A stretch of DNA of 35,490 bases from CAJXTB01 sp047626195 (GCA_047626195.1 JBLHSN010000021.1:1-35490), one strand, 5' to 3'. Counted from the first letter of the stretch, positions 8,487 to 17,133 are shown. A program made the numbers and translations. The notes: generated by a model not told the origin, from the letters alone.

Positions 8487-9083
8487 ATGCACGTTGTCGA
8501 ACACGCCGACCCCCTCGCACTGACTGTCCGCTCCCACCCATGGTTTGGCTCAACGTCGGACCGGTCGCTGCGTCACCATGATCTGCGCGAGCGTCCCGAA
8601 CTCATCCGGTCGGCGCTCGAAGACTTCACCGGCTGGACCCGGTACCCGGCGATTGAGACGTTTTACCAATGCATGGAGTGGTTGAACGGTCCTGCTTCGA
8701 CGCTTGAGACGAATGACTGTGCGTTCACGGGCCCAGCTACCAATGAGATGCCCCAGTTCGCCAAAGCACTGCAGTGCTCGGGTAGGGTGATGCTTCTGTT
8801 TCGCGACTTGCCACACAACCTGGACGAACAGCGAGTCCATGTGATGACCCAAGAGGTCGCCCGTGGCCTGGCGTCGCGGGATAACGAGTTCCAATGGGGT
8901 GTTGTTGGCGCTACGATAGTCCCGGTGCGCTTCATTGCACTCCCCGGTAACGACCGTGAACAGCTCGGCTCCCAGCTGATGCTCAGCTTCTGGGCCTGGG
9001 GAGATGACGAGTACGAGACTCTGATGAACCTCGACCGTACGCTGACCAATCTCTTCGCAGTCCTGCGCGATGTGTCCGCATAG
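8487..9083 (+). CDS. Conserved-looking cytoplasmic protein of unknown function, 198 aa
   Basis: I chose the ATG at 8487 (MHVVEHADPLALTV), because the 27 residues before it in the longer open frame look untranslated (Arg/Cys-rich) and GGAA precedes this ATG. The product has no signal peptide or membrane segment. It mixes alpha and beta stretches, has several Trp residues and ends in a helix (TLMNLDRTLTNLFAVLRDV). I do not recognise the family. Codon use is typical of its neighbours. It faces the two-component pair convergently (stop at 9083 against the response-regulator stop at 9144). Confidence 0.72.
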   Translation: MHVVEHADPLALTVRSHPWFGSTSDRSLRHHDLRERPELIRSALEDFTGWTRYPAIETFYQCMEWLNGPASTLETNDCAFTGPATNEMPQFAKALQCSGRVMLLFRDLPHNLDEQRVHVMTQEVARGLASRDNEFQWGVVGATIVPVRFIALPGNDREQLGSQLMLSFWAWGDDEYETLMNLDRTLTNLFAVLRDVSA

Positions 9084-9143
9084 ACGAGGAGTCTGTTGCT
9101 GAGTGGATGGGTGTACGTCGGCAGGCGATTGGTCGTCGGGCTC

Positions 9144-9548
9144 TCAACCGTGCAGGTCGACACAACGTTGGACCAGCGTCTCGAGAAACTGCTTGGTAAG
9201 TTCTTTAGAAGAGAATTCCTCCACATTGGAGTTGCTCTCGGCGCGTACCCGGTCGGAGAGATTTGACGAGGTGCTAAGCATGGCCACCAAGATGGGGGAG
9301 CGTTTTTCGACGGGAAGGTTGTCGAAGTGGTCGAGGAATTCCCAGCCGTCCATGTCCGGCATATTGATGTCTAGGAGCAGGATGTCTGGCGGAATGGCGG
9401 CCTGTTGTAGGTAGGCGAGCGCCTCGGTGCCGCCTTGCGTCACGGTCACGGTCTGAACGAGGCCGCTGCGCAGGATTAAGCGCCGGTGTAGGTAGTTGTC
9501 CCCATCACTATCATCGACCAGTAGAGCTTCGCGCAGCGGAGGAGTCAT
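9144..9548 (-). CDS. Single-domain response regulator, 134 aa
   Basis: This is a stand-alone receiver domain of the Rcp1-like type, with no output domain. The acidic pair is Asp12-Asp13, the phospho-acceptor is Asp60 in LLLDINMPDMDGWEF, the switch Ser/Thr is at 92-93 (LSTSS), and the conserved Lys is 115 in FSSKEL (usually followed by Pro, here Glu). Its ATG overlaps the stop of the histidine-kinase gene as ATGA, so the pair is co-translated and the kinase is its likely phosphodonor. With no DNA-binding domain, it should signal through protein contact or phosphotransfer. Confidence 0.93.
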   Translation of the reverse strand: MTPPLREALLVDDSDGDNYLHRRLILRSGLVQTVTVTQGGTEALAYLQQAAIPPDILLLDINMPDMDGWEFLDHFDNLPVEKRSPILVAMLSTSSNLSDRVRAESNSNVEEFSSKELTKQFLETLVQRCVDLHG

Positions 9549-11428
9549 GGCAGGTCCTTTAAAAAAACGACAACAGAAATGCCACCTTCTACACCGTCTT
9601 CCATCCAGATATCGCCGCTGTGGAGTGCCACAATCCGAGCGCAGCTGGCTAGACCAATGCCGGTCCCCTCGAACTCATCTCGCCTATGTAAACGTTGGAA
9701 AATACGGAACACCTTGTCGCGGTTTTTCGGGGCAATGCCCACCCCGTTGTCGACGATGCGGAACACGTTGCCTTTCGGCGCTGTCTCGAAGGTTACCCGC
9801 ACATGGGGAGTAACGCCTGGATTTTGGTACTTGAGGGCATTGCTCAACAGGTTCTGAAATAAGACGCGCGCGCCTTGTGGATACAGGCGCATTGTGGGCA
9901 TGGGCTCTACTTCCACGACGGCATTGCGGTCTCCGATGGCGGCGCCTAGGTCGGCGAGGACCTCGTCTAGGACAGTGCCTAGGTCCACATCCTGAGCCTC
10001 AGGCTCATTGCGCAGGCGACTGTAGTCGAGCAGATCGTGGATGAGTGACGCCATCCGGTTGCAGGACGACAAGATGAATCGCATCATCTCGTTACCTTCT
10101 GCGTCGAGGGTGTGTGCGTACTCCTCACGTAATAGACGGGTGAAGCTGGTGATAGTGCGCAGAGGCTCTTGCAGGTCGTGGCTTGCGACGTAGGCAAACT
10201 GTTCAAGCTCAATGTTGCTGGCAGCGATGGCGCGGTTGCGTCGCTCGAGGGCGTCGAATGATTGTTGGAGCACGGCGGCAAGATCACCGGCTTCACCCCA
10301 GAGGCCCTGGGGCAGATCGATGGTTTCTCTCTCTGGGTCGAAGTCTTCGACTGCCTTGGTGAGGGCTGCGATGGGCGCGACGGTCATCCGGGTCAGGTAG
10401 ACCGCGAGCGCTGCCGCAATAAGTGCTAGAAGTCCGCCTGCGAGGGCTACTTGGCGCAGAGCTGCTGTGATGACGCTATCGATGGCGTCGAAGGACTGCT
10501 CTCCGACCAGTATCAGGGCGCGTTCACTCGAGCCGCCCATCGAGACGCGGCGCACAGAGTGGACCTTACCCCGGTTGTAGTCAATCCATGAGCCCACCTC
10601 CGACGGACCTGCGGCACGCTCCAGGCTTTGGCGAAGGCTGTCGTCCTGCGTAGACGGTGCTGTGCCCAACTCATGGCTGAAGGCCATGCCTGGCACTGGG
10701 TGGACCAGAATATGACCGTCATTGTCCATGACTGAGATGTGCTTGGAACCTTCGTGGGCCTCCGCAATCTTGTCCAGCACATCTCCCATCGACACATTGA
10801 GCACAACCAAGGCGAAGTCGCGTCCTTGGTCATCTCGGACGACTGACGTGGCCCGAAGCGTTGGAAGATGCGGCACTTGGATGCGGCCGTGTTCCTGGTT
10901 TAGGGTGATGTTGGAGAACACCACCTCACCTTCGCCGGCGATACGACCTTCGATCACGTAGGGCCTATTCCCTTTGTCTTGCAGGGCGTCGGGCGGGCGT
11001 GCTCGTGCGGTACCGTCAGGCTGACGCTCCACCCGTACCCACTCTGGTGCCCCCTCTGCGGTGAGCAGAATGACCCGGGCCTGGACGTACTCGGGCTTGT
11101 ATCGCAGGACCTCGATGAAGATAGTGGTGATGCGTTCGGTCCACAATTCGGTGGAAGCGCCGTTCTCCGGGTCGATGCCGTCGTTCGTCATGGCGCGCAT
11201 CAGCCCGCGCAGCGGTGGTGTCGCTGCGTAGACTGCCACATCGCGGCGTAGCTCCCCCATGCGTGCATCGAGGGTGGACCGCCGCAGCGCCGTATCCAGC
11301 TCAAGTCGATGCTGCTCAGCCTCGATGAGCTCGCCGCGGACACTCGACATCATCAGAGCGGCACCCGTCAACGCGCTGACAAGTACTGCGGGTACGAAAA
11401 GTGCCAACAATCTCTGTCCCAATCGCAC
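9545..11428 (-). CDS. Membrane sensor histidine kinase with a large extracytoplasmic sensor, 627 aa
   Basis: Transmembrane segment 1 is about 9-31. A periplasmic sensor of about 290 residues follows (Cache-like in length and layout, with NVSMGDVLDKI and YNRGKVHSV). Transmembrane segment 2 is about 324-346, then a HAMP-like linker (TVAPIAALTKAVEDF). The DHp H-box FAYVASHDLQEPLRTI has phospho-acceptor His417. The ATPase domain has the N box NLLSNALKY (526-534), G1 DNGVGIA (560-566) and G2 GTGIGLA (588-594). The HDLQEPLR/FQRLHRR signature is that of the bacteriophytochrome/Cph1-type kinase group, which commonly pairs with Rcp1-like single-domain regulators, as here. The ligand is unknown. Confidence 0.93.
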   Translation of the reverse strand: MRLGQRLLALFVPAVLVSALTGAALMMSSVRGELIEAEQHRLELDTALRRSTLDARMGELRRDVAVYAATPPLRGLMRAMTNDGIDPENGASTELWTERITTIFIEVLRYKPEYVQARVILLTAEGAPEWVRVERQPDGTARARPPDALQDKGNRPYVIEGRIAGEGEVVFSNITLNQEHGRIQVPHLPTLRATSVVRDDQGRDFALVVLNVSMGDVLDKIAEAHEGSKHISVMDNDGHILVHPVPGMAFSHELGTAPSTQDDSLRQSLERAAGPSEVGSWIDYNRGKVHSVRRVSMGGSSERALILVGEQSFDAIDSVITAALRQVALAGGLLALIAAALAVYLTRMTVAPIAALTKAVEDFDPERETIDLPQGLWGEAGDLAAVLQQSFDALERRNRAIAASNIELEQFAYVASHDLQEPLRTITSFTRLLREEYAHTLDAEGNEMMRFILSSCNRMASLIHDLLDYSRLRNEPEAQDVDLGTVLDEVLADLGAAIGDRNAVVEVEPMPTMRLYPQGARVLFQNLLSNALKYQNPGVTPHVRVTFETAPKGNVFRIVDNGVGIAPKNRDKVFRIFQRLHRRDEFEGTGIGLASCARIVALHSGDIWMEDGVEGGISVVVFLKDLP

Positions 11429-11730
11429 TGCTGCTCCCTCGGAACGGGGTGCCCCAGCTCCGGTCGATTAGACAGCGTACTTCTGGATACCAAGTAGAGC
11501 TTAATCCCAGATAATCAACCATAATTGTGCAGTATCTAGCAAGCGAGTAGCAGCTTTTATTTTGGCGATGCCTGACCACGTTGCTGTGGGTTTGATCTTT
11601 CTCGACGCGGCATTGCACGGTGTGATGCTGTAGCGGGGAAACTCTTGCACGGGCGACTGGCGTTCGTCGCCGACCTCCGTCACACTTCGACCTCCCTTGG
11701 GCGCGCATCGCCTTCCTGCAACGGCGCTCC
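11429..11730. other. Divergent intergenic region of about 300 bases
   Basis: This separates the minus-strand kinase from the plus-strand 2OG oxygenase and must contain both promoters. The part near 11500-11580 is noticeably AT-richer than the surroundings, as expected of a promoter region. I cannot assign -35 and -10 boxes with confidence, and I see no gene or hairpin. Confidence 0.4.
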
Positions 11731-12282
11731 ATGCACACTCACCCCGCCACTTATGTTCGCCATACCATTCCGGCGGTCTTCACCCCGGAGGAATGCTCGA
11801 CACTGCGAGCGACACCCGGTCTATTTTTGAACGCGAAGGTTCAGCTGGATCCTGGCGATCCGCGTATAAATGTTCGCACGTCCACCGGCATCCAGCTGGC
11901 TCACGGCGTCTCCACAGACTGGATTGTGAACCGACTACATCCACACATCTTGGCCCTCAACCAGACGTTGGACTTCGACCTGTCCGGCTGGGCATCACCC
12001 GCCGTGCTCCGCTACGGCGCTGGTCAGCACTACGCGTGGCATGTAGACATGGGACGTGACGACTTAGCGAGTCGCAAGCTTTCGGTCATCGTGTTGTTGT
12101 CTGACGCCGACGCCTACGAGGGAGGCGACTTGGAGTGGATGCCAGACCTCGGACCGTGCCCACGCCAGCTTGGAACCGTCATCCTTTTCCCGTCGTTCAT
12201 TCCGCACCGTGTGACGCCGGTGACGTCGGGAGAGCGCTTTGCTCTGGTGGCGTGGGTACACGGGGACCAGCCGTTTCGGTAG
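11731..12282 (+). CDS. PKHD-type 2OG-Fe(II) oxygenase, 183 aa
   Basis: This is a small, single-domain Fe(II)/2-oxoglutarate dioxygenase of the prolyl-4-hydroxylase / PKHD group. The iron triad is His104-x-Asp106 in YAWHVDMG and His159 in FIPHRVTPV. The 2-oxoglutarate-binding Arg is 169 in SGERFALVAWVHG. The VLLSDADAYEGGDLEW stretch is the standard core strand pair. There is no signal peptide, so it is cytoplasmic. The length is close to a minimal domain (family members such as PiuC are about 225). It ends convergently 23 bases from the SDR gene. The substrate is unknown. Confidence 0.9.
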   Translation: MHTHPATYVRHTIPAVFTPEECSTLRATPGLFLNAKVQLDPGDPRINVRTSTGIQLAHGVSTDWIVNRLHPHILALNQTLDFDLSGWASPAVLRYGAGQHYAWHVDMGRDDLASRKLSVIVLLSDADAYEGGDLEWMPDLGPCPRQLGTVILFPSFIPHRVTPVTSGERFALVAWVHGDQPFR

Positions 12283-12305
12283 CCGGCCCCCGCGGTGGGG
12301 TCGCG

Positions 12306-13280
12306 TCAGATGGTGAACGTGCCAACAGCGGCTTCGCAGCCTTCCCAGTTGACCTGTATGTTGTCAGCATCCAGCAACAGGGGCTCCGGTTCAATCAGGT
12401 CGGGGAAACCGGCCCAACTCTCGGGACCGTAGAAGTCCCCTGATTTGGCTTCAGGGTCCATGCAGCCTCGAATGATACCCAGCGCACCGTCCTCGGCAGA
12501 CTGGGCTTGGGCCATGAATGGGCTGTCGATGTCCATTCCACCGGTCTCGGCCGTAGTGACTTGTAGCTGGGTGCTCGCAAGGCCGGGATGGGCGAGGATA
12601 GACTTGATGTGGGTCAGGCCGGCAGTATCTAGGCGAGCTTTGAGTCCGTAGGTGAACGCGGCGTTGGCGAGCTTCGTCTGTTGGTAACGCCGCCAGCGAC
12701 CGCCGCCGAAGCTGACGTTTTCCTCTTCAGTGCCGTCTCCACCGAGGCTGCCGCCATTCTTACCGAAGTACTGTTCTTCGAGCCGTGGGCCTCGGCGGGC
12801 ACCGGAAGAGTGGTTGACGATACGAGCGTCGTCACTCTTGGCAAGCAGGGGAAAAAGGTCCTTGGTGAGTAGGAAGTGTGAGATGCAGTTGGTCTGCATC
12901 TGCACGTCGTAGCCGTCCTTGGTCGCTCGGTCTTCCAGGGCCATGACGCCCGCGTTGTTGCACAGTACATCGAGCCGGTCGTGGGTCGAGGTGATGGACT
13001 TGATAGCGGCTCGCACGCTGGCGAGGTCTTGGAGGTCGCAGGTGATGGCTTCGAAGTCGGCCCCGGGCACGGCTTCTTGCAGGCTCTTGAGTGAGGACAC
13101 TGAGCGGCTGCTGTCTCGGTTCAACAAGATGACCTTAGCCCCGCGCTTTGCGAGCTCGCGAGCACAGAAGTAGCCGGTTCCGGTGGTGGTTCCGGTGACA
13201 GCGGCGACGCGACCCGTCATGTCACGGGTGTGGTTGCCAATCACTGCATCGAGGTGAAGGGTCTGAATAGGTTTGGTCAT
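12306..13280 (-). CDS. Short-chain dehydrogenase/reductase, retinol-dehydrogenase-like, 324 aa
   Basis: An NAD(P)-binding Rossmann oxidoreductase. The cofactor motif is TGTTTGTG (29-36), followed by NRD (54-56, which suggests NADP preference), CDLQD and NNAG (108-111). The catalytic Ser is 158 in NHSSGA, and Tyr199-x3-Lys203 is in YQQTK. The loop between them carries an acidic, Gly-rich insert (about 175-195). The start at 13280 (MTKPIQTL) is preferred over an ATG 14 codons upstream, because the extra residues are low-complexity. The sequence resembles the RDH/WWOX-type extended SDRs; the substrate is not predictable. Confidence 0.9.
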   Translation of the reverse strand: MTKPIQTLHLDAVIGNHTRDMTGRVAAVTGTTTGTGYFCARELAKRGAKVILLNRDSSRSVSSLKSLQEAVPGADFEAITCDLQDLASVRAAIKSITSTHDRLDVLCNNAGVMALEDRATKDGYDVQMQTNCISHFLLTKDLFPLLAKSDDARIVNHSSGARRGPRLEEQYFGKNGGSLGGDGTEEENVSFGGGRWRRYQQTKLANAAFTYGLKARLDTAGLTHIKSILAHPGLASTQLQVTTAETGGMDIDSPFMAQAQSAEDGALGIIRGCMDPEAKSGDFYGPESWAGFPDLIEPEPLLLDADNIQVNWEGCEAAVGTFTI

Positions 13281-13434
13281 GGAATGCCTCGGGCATGGGG
13301 GGGATTGTGCGTGTCCAGCCATATTCTACCGATGTACTAGACGGTGGAAAACATGATTAGTACGGTTCGCAAAACGATTTATGGTCAATGTCGGAGTGAA
13401 AACCCACCCCTTCGGTAGGCAGCACCAGATTCTA

Positions 13435-13594
13435 CAGGGGTGGCCGACGTCATCGATGGAAGTAACAGGCGCTAGGGTGCGGTCAGGGGCGCCGCTAACT
13501 GACGACGTTGTAACTGGTTACTACTGGGAAGTTGGCGGCGGAACGGGGCGTGCCAAAGCGTCGGGTTCGACATCAATGTGGAGGTCTACCCCTG
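13435..13594. mobile_element. 160-bp MITE-like element, copy 3, at the 3' end of the beta-propeller gene
   Basis: On the plus strand it begins CAGGGGTGGCC and ends GGTCTACCCCTG, flanked by TA at 13433-13434 and 13595-13596. It lies in the opposite orientation to copies 1, 2 and 4. The inner palindromes (CCGCCAACTT side with AGTTAGCGG, and GTAACCAGTTAC) are kept. Its last 22 bases supply the final codons and the TGA stop of the minus-strand gene 13573-14538. Confidence 0.88.
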
Positions 13595-14538
13595 TAGATG
13601 CCGCGCCGCCGGCGGTTTACTGCGAAGGGCGATGGTGTACCAACGCCTACCTCGTACACCACGTCGCTAAACAGGCTGGTGATGTACACGCTACAGGGGT
13701 CGAAGTCTCCGCTGCCGAAGGCCAGACTTGCAGGCGAGTTGAGTCCGTCTGCAATGACATCGACATCACCGTCCGGAGTCACCCGTAGCAACTCGCCGGG
13801 CAGGTTGGACAGCACCAATATATCGCCGTTTACATCTAGGGCGATGCCGTCGAGTGTCGCGTTGTCGTCGAATAAAGCAACGGTGCGGACATCGCCGGCT
13901 TGGCCGTCTGAGGAGACGTCTACGGCGTGAAGGGCAATCGGAGCGGTGTAGGTCTGGGCGATGAATAAGGTGTCGGCGTTGTTGCTGAACACCATGCCGT
14001 TGGGCGATTCAATGCCGGTGAGCCACTCGGTCACGACTCCGGTGTCTGTTACTTGAAATACGGTCGTGCCACCGGGGCTTGAGACCAAGAGCGAGTCCCA
14101 AGGGGTGACCACAATAAAGTTGGCACCTGGGATACCCGATGCGAACACCTCTGATGCGCCGGTGTCTGGGTTGACCCGCATGACGCCACCGAGCTCACCG
14201 GCCGGGCCGTCGCTACCTACGGCGACAAGCAGTGTGTCCTGCCACCAAGCGAGTCCCACAGTTGAGGTCATAGACACGATAGGTGCAACGCCACCGTCGC
14301 CCGAGACCTCCGCAAGAAAACCACCCCCTGAGTATGCGACGCCTCCAACGAAGAGGCGACCCGCAGGAGAGAAGGTCAGGCCCTCTGATCCTTGTGTACC
14401 CTGGTCTTCCAGTCCTGTAGCGAAGGTGTTGACCTCACCTTCGGCCGGACTATCCGCCGGGCAGGTGAGTGGGCCAAGAGGCTCGTCAGGCGGTGTGGTG
14501 CACGCGCAGAGCGTGGCGAGGAAGAGGGCACGGGTCAT
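13573..14538 (-). CDS. SMP-30/NHL-like six-bladed beta-propeller lipoprotein, 3' end altered by an element, 321 aa
   Basis: The N-terminus MTRALFLATLCACTT is a lipoprotein signal with the lipidated Cys in LCAC. The body is made of propeller-blade repeats in the SMP-30/gluconolactonase/NHL style: GSEGLTFSPAGRLFVGG, VMRVNPDTG, PNGMVFSNNADTLFIAQT, LDGIALDVNGDILVLSN and LLRVTPDGDVDVIADG. SMP-30 relatives are Ca-dependent lactonases or ligand-binding propellers; I see no proof of catalysis. The last seven residues and the stop come from the 160-bp element, and the basic run NRRRRGIYRGR before the stop looks unnatural for this family. The core propeller looks complete, so the gene may still work. 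Confidence 0.82.
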   Translation of the reverse strand: MTRALFLATLCACTTPPDEPLGPLTCPADSPAEGEVNTFATGLEDQGTQGSEGLTFSPAGRLFVGGVAYSGGGFLAEVSGDGGVAPIVSMTSTVGLAWWQDTLLVAVGSDGPAGELGGVMRVNPDTGASEVFASGIPGANFIVVTPWDSLLVSSPGGTTVFQVTDTGVVTEWLTGIESPNGMVFSNNADTLFIAQTYTAPIALHAVDVSSDGQAGDVRTVALFDDNATLDGIALDVNGDILVLSNLPGELLRVTPDGDVDVIADGLNSPASLAFGSGDFDPCSVYITSLFSDVVYEVGVGTPSPFAVNRRRRGIYRGRPPH

Positions 14539-14907
14539 CTGGCGGAGTCGGTGGCCGCTTGGTTTGCGGTCTCACAGGACTGTGAGAGGGCGGACACTGC
14601 CATGAGCGACAGATCTGCCACGAGCGACAGACACAGGTGATGCAAAACCATGGTGGCTCCTGGGTAGATTGGCGCCGCTGATATGCGACGAAGGGGAGGG
14701 AGTTTAGACGGTCTTTGCAGAGCGTAGGCGAGCTGTTGCTCAGCGTACCACGTCTATCGACTAGGCTCGGTGATGGGAGCAGGGCGGGGTCTTGATCGAG
14801 TGCGGTGAGATACCGTTGATATTGTGCTATGCATGAATGTTTTTCAGCGGATGACATTTCATGGGCGTAGTGTTGTACAACGGTCACACCCCACCTTTGG
14901 AGAACCT
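14539..14907. other. Divergent intergenic region of about 370 bases
   Basis: This lies between the minus-strand propeller gene and the plus-strand Asp/Arg-rich gene, and should carry both promoters. A short direct repeat (GAGCGACAGA) occurs twice near 14603-14628. The last 100 bases before 14908 are AT-richer. I see no gene, no strong hairpin and no confident promoter boxes. Confidence 0.35.
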
Positions 14908-15567
14908 ATGTCTCGCTTCACTCTCTTTCTGATCCTGTGTCCTTTCATCGCCGCTGCTACTCCGGGTGACCGCCTAGAGGCCGTCGACAACGTTGCTGAC
15001 CGTGCGGATGACAGGAGGGATCTGGCCAACGACCGGATTGACCGAGCTCGCTTGGTGGTCCTTGTGGACGATTGGCACGACGCGCGAGCGGCGGGCAATG
15101 GAGCGGCGGAAACACGCGCAGATGACGCTCTCCGTCGCTGGGTACGCCAAGAGATTGCCGAGAGTGCGCATGAGGTCCGCGAGGCGCGTGTCGAAGTGGC
15201 CCAGTCGACGGGCGAAGTTATCCGCGAACAACAGGAAGTTGCTCGAGACCGCCGCCGTGGGCGTCCGGCGGCCGCAGCAGACGACCGCCGGGACCGCCGC
15301 GACGATTCACAGGACCTTCGCGATGACCAGCGGGACTTGAGCCGTGAGCAGGCCGACTTGACCGCGACGGTGCGCATTGCCGAGCAGCTTCGCGATGGTC
15401 AGCCGGCGTTTGAACGCGGTAACGCCACGCCGGCGCAAGCTGCCGAAAAGAGTCGTCTGTTGCGCCAGCTGCAGGTCCTCGCCCGAGCGGAGGTTGCACG
15501 TGACCATGGTGAACTGCGCGAAGACCGTGCCGAGACCCGCGAGGACCGTCGCGAACGGTCTGAATAG
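14908..15567 (+). CDS. Exported Asp/Arg-rich coiled-coil protein, 219 aa
   Basis: I chose ATG 14908 because GGAG precedes it and a signal peptide follows at once (MSRFTLFLILCPFIAAATPG). The mature part is almost entirely charged, with short repeats of Asp-Arg and Arg-Glu (DRADDRRDLANDRIDRAR, DDRRDRRDDSQDLRDD, REDRAETREDRRERSE). It should form one long helix or coiled coil. Proteins of this composition are common exported products in Myxococcota, but I know of no defined role. The stop is followed 13 bases later by a hairpin, so it is probably a single-gene transcript. Confidence 0.8.
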   Translation: MSRFTLFLILCPFIAAATPGDRLEAVDNVADRADDRRDLANDRIDRARLVVLVDDWHDARAAGNGAAETRADDALRRWVRQEIAESAHEVREARVEVAQSTGEVIREQQEVARDRRRGRPAAAADDRRDRRDDSQDLRDDQRDLSREQADLTATVRIAEQLRDGQPAFERGNATPAQAAEKSRLLRQLQVLARAEVARDHGELREDRAETREDRRERSE

Positions 15568-15580
15568 CGGTACTGCATTC

Positions 15581-15606
15581 GAATCAGACCTTACGAGGCC
15601 TGATTC
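15581..15606 (+). terminator. Hairpin after the Asp/Arg-rich gene, possible terminator
   Basis: A 26-base inverted repeat, GAATCAG with CTGATTC, is extended by CCT/AGG across one mismatch and closed by a TACG loop. It begins 13 bases after the stop at 15567. There is no T-run after it, so it may be a weak or factor-assisted terminator, or an mRNA 3' end structure. Confidence 0.5.
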
Positions 15607-15639
15607 AGCGCATGCGCGAACTGCGGCCAGCCCACCTGT

Positions 15640-16264
15640 TGCGGCCGTATGTGGCGGTGAAGACCGTCCAATATCGATCCGGCTTGCCTCGTCTCCTCGG
15701 CGTCTAGCGCCGGTGCCAGTCGTTGAGGTCGCACCGTCGAGTCCGCCGGCCTTCAATGACGCTGCCCTGATTCGCGCTCGGAAGGCGATGGCTACCCTCG
15801 GCACCACTCTCAAGCAGACCTTAGTCGCCAAGATGAGCACCGACGGACCTACCGCAGCACTCGATGTCTGTTCGCAGGATGCCGTGTCGCTCACGGCGTC
15901 GGTCGCGGCGAACTCAGGCTCCTCTGTTGGGCGCTCCAGCCTACGTCTGCGCAACACAATGATGCCGGACCTGCACGGGTGACAGGATGGCGTGAGACCC
16001 CAGGCGAGCGGGCTGCGGAAGGCGTGGAGCCTCTGGCGGCGGCAGCAGTCCTACAGGACGGCACTGCGGTGGTTCGAGTAGGGGGTACCCATTGCCATAG
16101 AAGCGCCGTATCCGGTGTGTCACCGTCGGGCACAGGGGCGCTCGGAAGAACATAGCCAAGCGCTCGTTGCGGCATACCCGGCCGACCAGGCCAGCGAATA
16201 TGCGCTCGGTGACCTACGAGGCGGCATCTGGGGCGAGGTTTCAGGTGTCGACTCTGGTTTTTAG
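15640..16264 (+). pseudogene. Broken DUF3365 (Tll0287-like) haem-binding lipoprotein gene
   Basis: The three frames together read as a DUF3365 protein. A Pro-rich linker after a degraded lipobox-like AAVCGGED is followed by the helix ARKAMATLGTTLKQTLV. Then come CSQDAVSLTASVA and GRSSLRLRN; after a frameshift near 15960, TGWRETPGERAAEGVEPL and AVLQDGTAVVR; after another near 16085, VPIAIEAPYPVCH. The C-terminal family signature AYPADQASEYALGDLRGGIWGEV ends at TAG 16262-16264. In DUF3365 proteins the middle motif is CxxCH for c-type haem. Here it reads YPVCH, so the first Cys codon has become TAT. There is no start codon in frame with the first segment. The frameshifts and the lost haem ligand mark it as dead. 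Confidence 0.75.
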
Positions 16265-16275
16265 GCTTGTGTCGA

Positions 16276-16419
16276 ATGGGGATGCGAAAGGGGTCAAACA
16301 CCCGCGCGGCCGCCAGCGAGATTCGAGCGGCTCTCTCCGGACCCCCGCTGGCGGATAGTGCTGCGGCTGCGGCTCTGGCTGAAGAGCTTGCATTGGAGTT
16401 CGACCTGTTCTTCGAATAG
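16276..16419 (+). CDS. Possible small gene, 47 aa, Ala-rich acidic helix
   Basis: This is a short open frame with two in-frame ATGs (16276 and 16282) just after the DUF3365 remnant. The product is Ala/Glu/Leu-rich and reads as a single amphipathic helix (SEIRAALSGPPLADS, then AALAEELALEFDLFFE), with high third-position GC in the second half. There is no clear ribosome site and no known family. It could be a real small protein or chance coding in a decayed region. Confidence 0.3.
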   Translation: MGMRKGSNTRAAASEIRAALSGPPLADSAAAAALAEELALEFDLFFE

Positions 16420-16517
16420 TCAGCGTGCGGGCGGGTTCCTGGAGAAAAGAGGTTCTCTCTCCGGGATCGTCGCCGTTGTCATGCGCATTGGCGGATGTCT
16501 TCCTGTAGACTCCGGGC

Positions 16518-17111
16518 ATGCACACGCCCTTCCTCCTTACGGACGCCAACGTTCGTCACCTCGGTGAGGGGGAAGTCCTGCAGATGGATGATTTCGCATC
16601 CCATCACGAAGTCGAAGACTGGTCCGATGCCATGGCGCTCTCGTACGCGTCCTTCTCGGGTGCGAGTACTGGGGCGAGCCACACGCGTAACCCCGAGGTC
16701 CGCAATGACCGGACGGCGTGGGAATCCGATCTGCCGGGAAGGTTCCTCGGCATGCGGGAGCGCTTCGTGGAAGTGCGTACAGAACTCAACGCAGCCGCGT
16801 GGATGGGGCTGGAAGGCTTTTCTATTCAACTCGCAGTCTTCGGCCCCGGAGGTCACTATCAGTCTCATCGAGACGCCCTTCGCGGGGATTCGGCACGGCG
16901 TGTCACCGCAATTCTGTATCTGAATCAGAAGTGGATAGCGTCGGACGGAGGATGCTTACGTGTTCATACAGCAGTCGATCCGCGTGATATCGAACCGCGT
17001 GGTGGACGCCTAGTGGTGTTCTTGTCGGACCGTGTTCTTCATGAAGTTCTTCCGGGTCATGTTGTTCGCCATGCCGCCACCGCTTGGTTTCACGGGTATG
17101 GTAGCGGTTGA
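16518..17111 (+). CDS. Prolyl-hydroxylase-type 2OG-Fe(II) oxygenase (SM-20/EGLN-like), 197 aa
   Basis: A second small Fe(II)/2-oxoglutarate oxygenase, of a different subgroup from that at 11731. The iron ligands are His117-x-Asp119 in YQSHRDA and His175 in VLHEVLPG. The 2-oxoglutarate Arg is 184 in VRHAATAWFHG. The core TAILYLNQKW, a Gly pair and the DIEPRGGRLVVFLSD strands match bacterial EGLN/PHD-like hydroxylases, which can modify prolines in proteins such as EF-Tu. There is no signal peptide. It ends 22 bases from the convergent JmjC-like gene. The substrate is unknown. Confidence 0.9.
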   Translation: MHTPFLLTDANVRHLGEGEVLQMDDFASHHEVEDWSDAMALSYASFSGASTGASHTRNPEVRNDRTAWESDLPGRFLGMRERFVEVRTELNAAAWMGLEGFSIQLAVFGPGGHYQSHRDALRGDSARRVTAILYLNQKWIASDGGCLRVHTAVDPRDIEPRGGRLVVFLSDRVLHEVLPGHVVRHAATAWFHGYGSG

Positions 17112-17133
17112 CGGGCGCGACAGTTGTAGAGCG

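Noticed and set aside
14486..14887. Minus-strand 133-codon open frame upstream of the propeller gene
   Set aside because: Biased, motif-free composition with no ribosome site, overlapping the start of the propeller gene in another frame.
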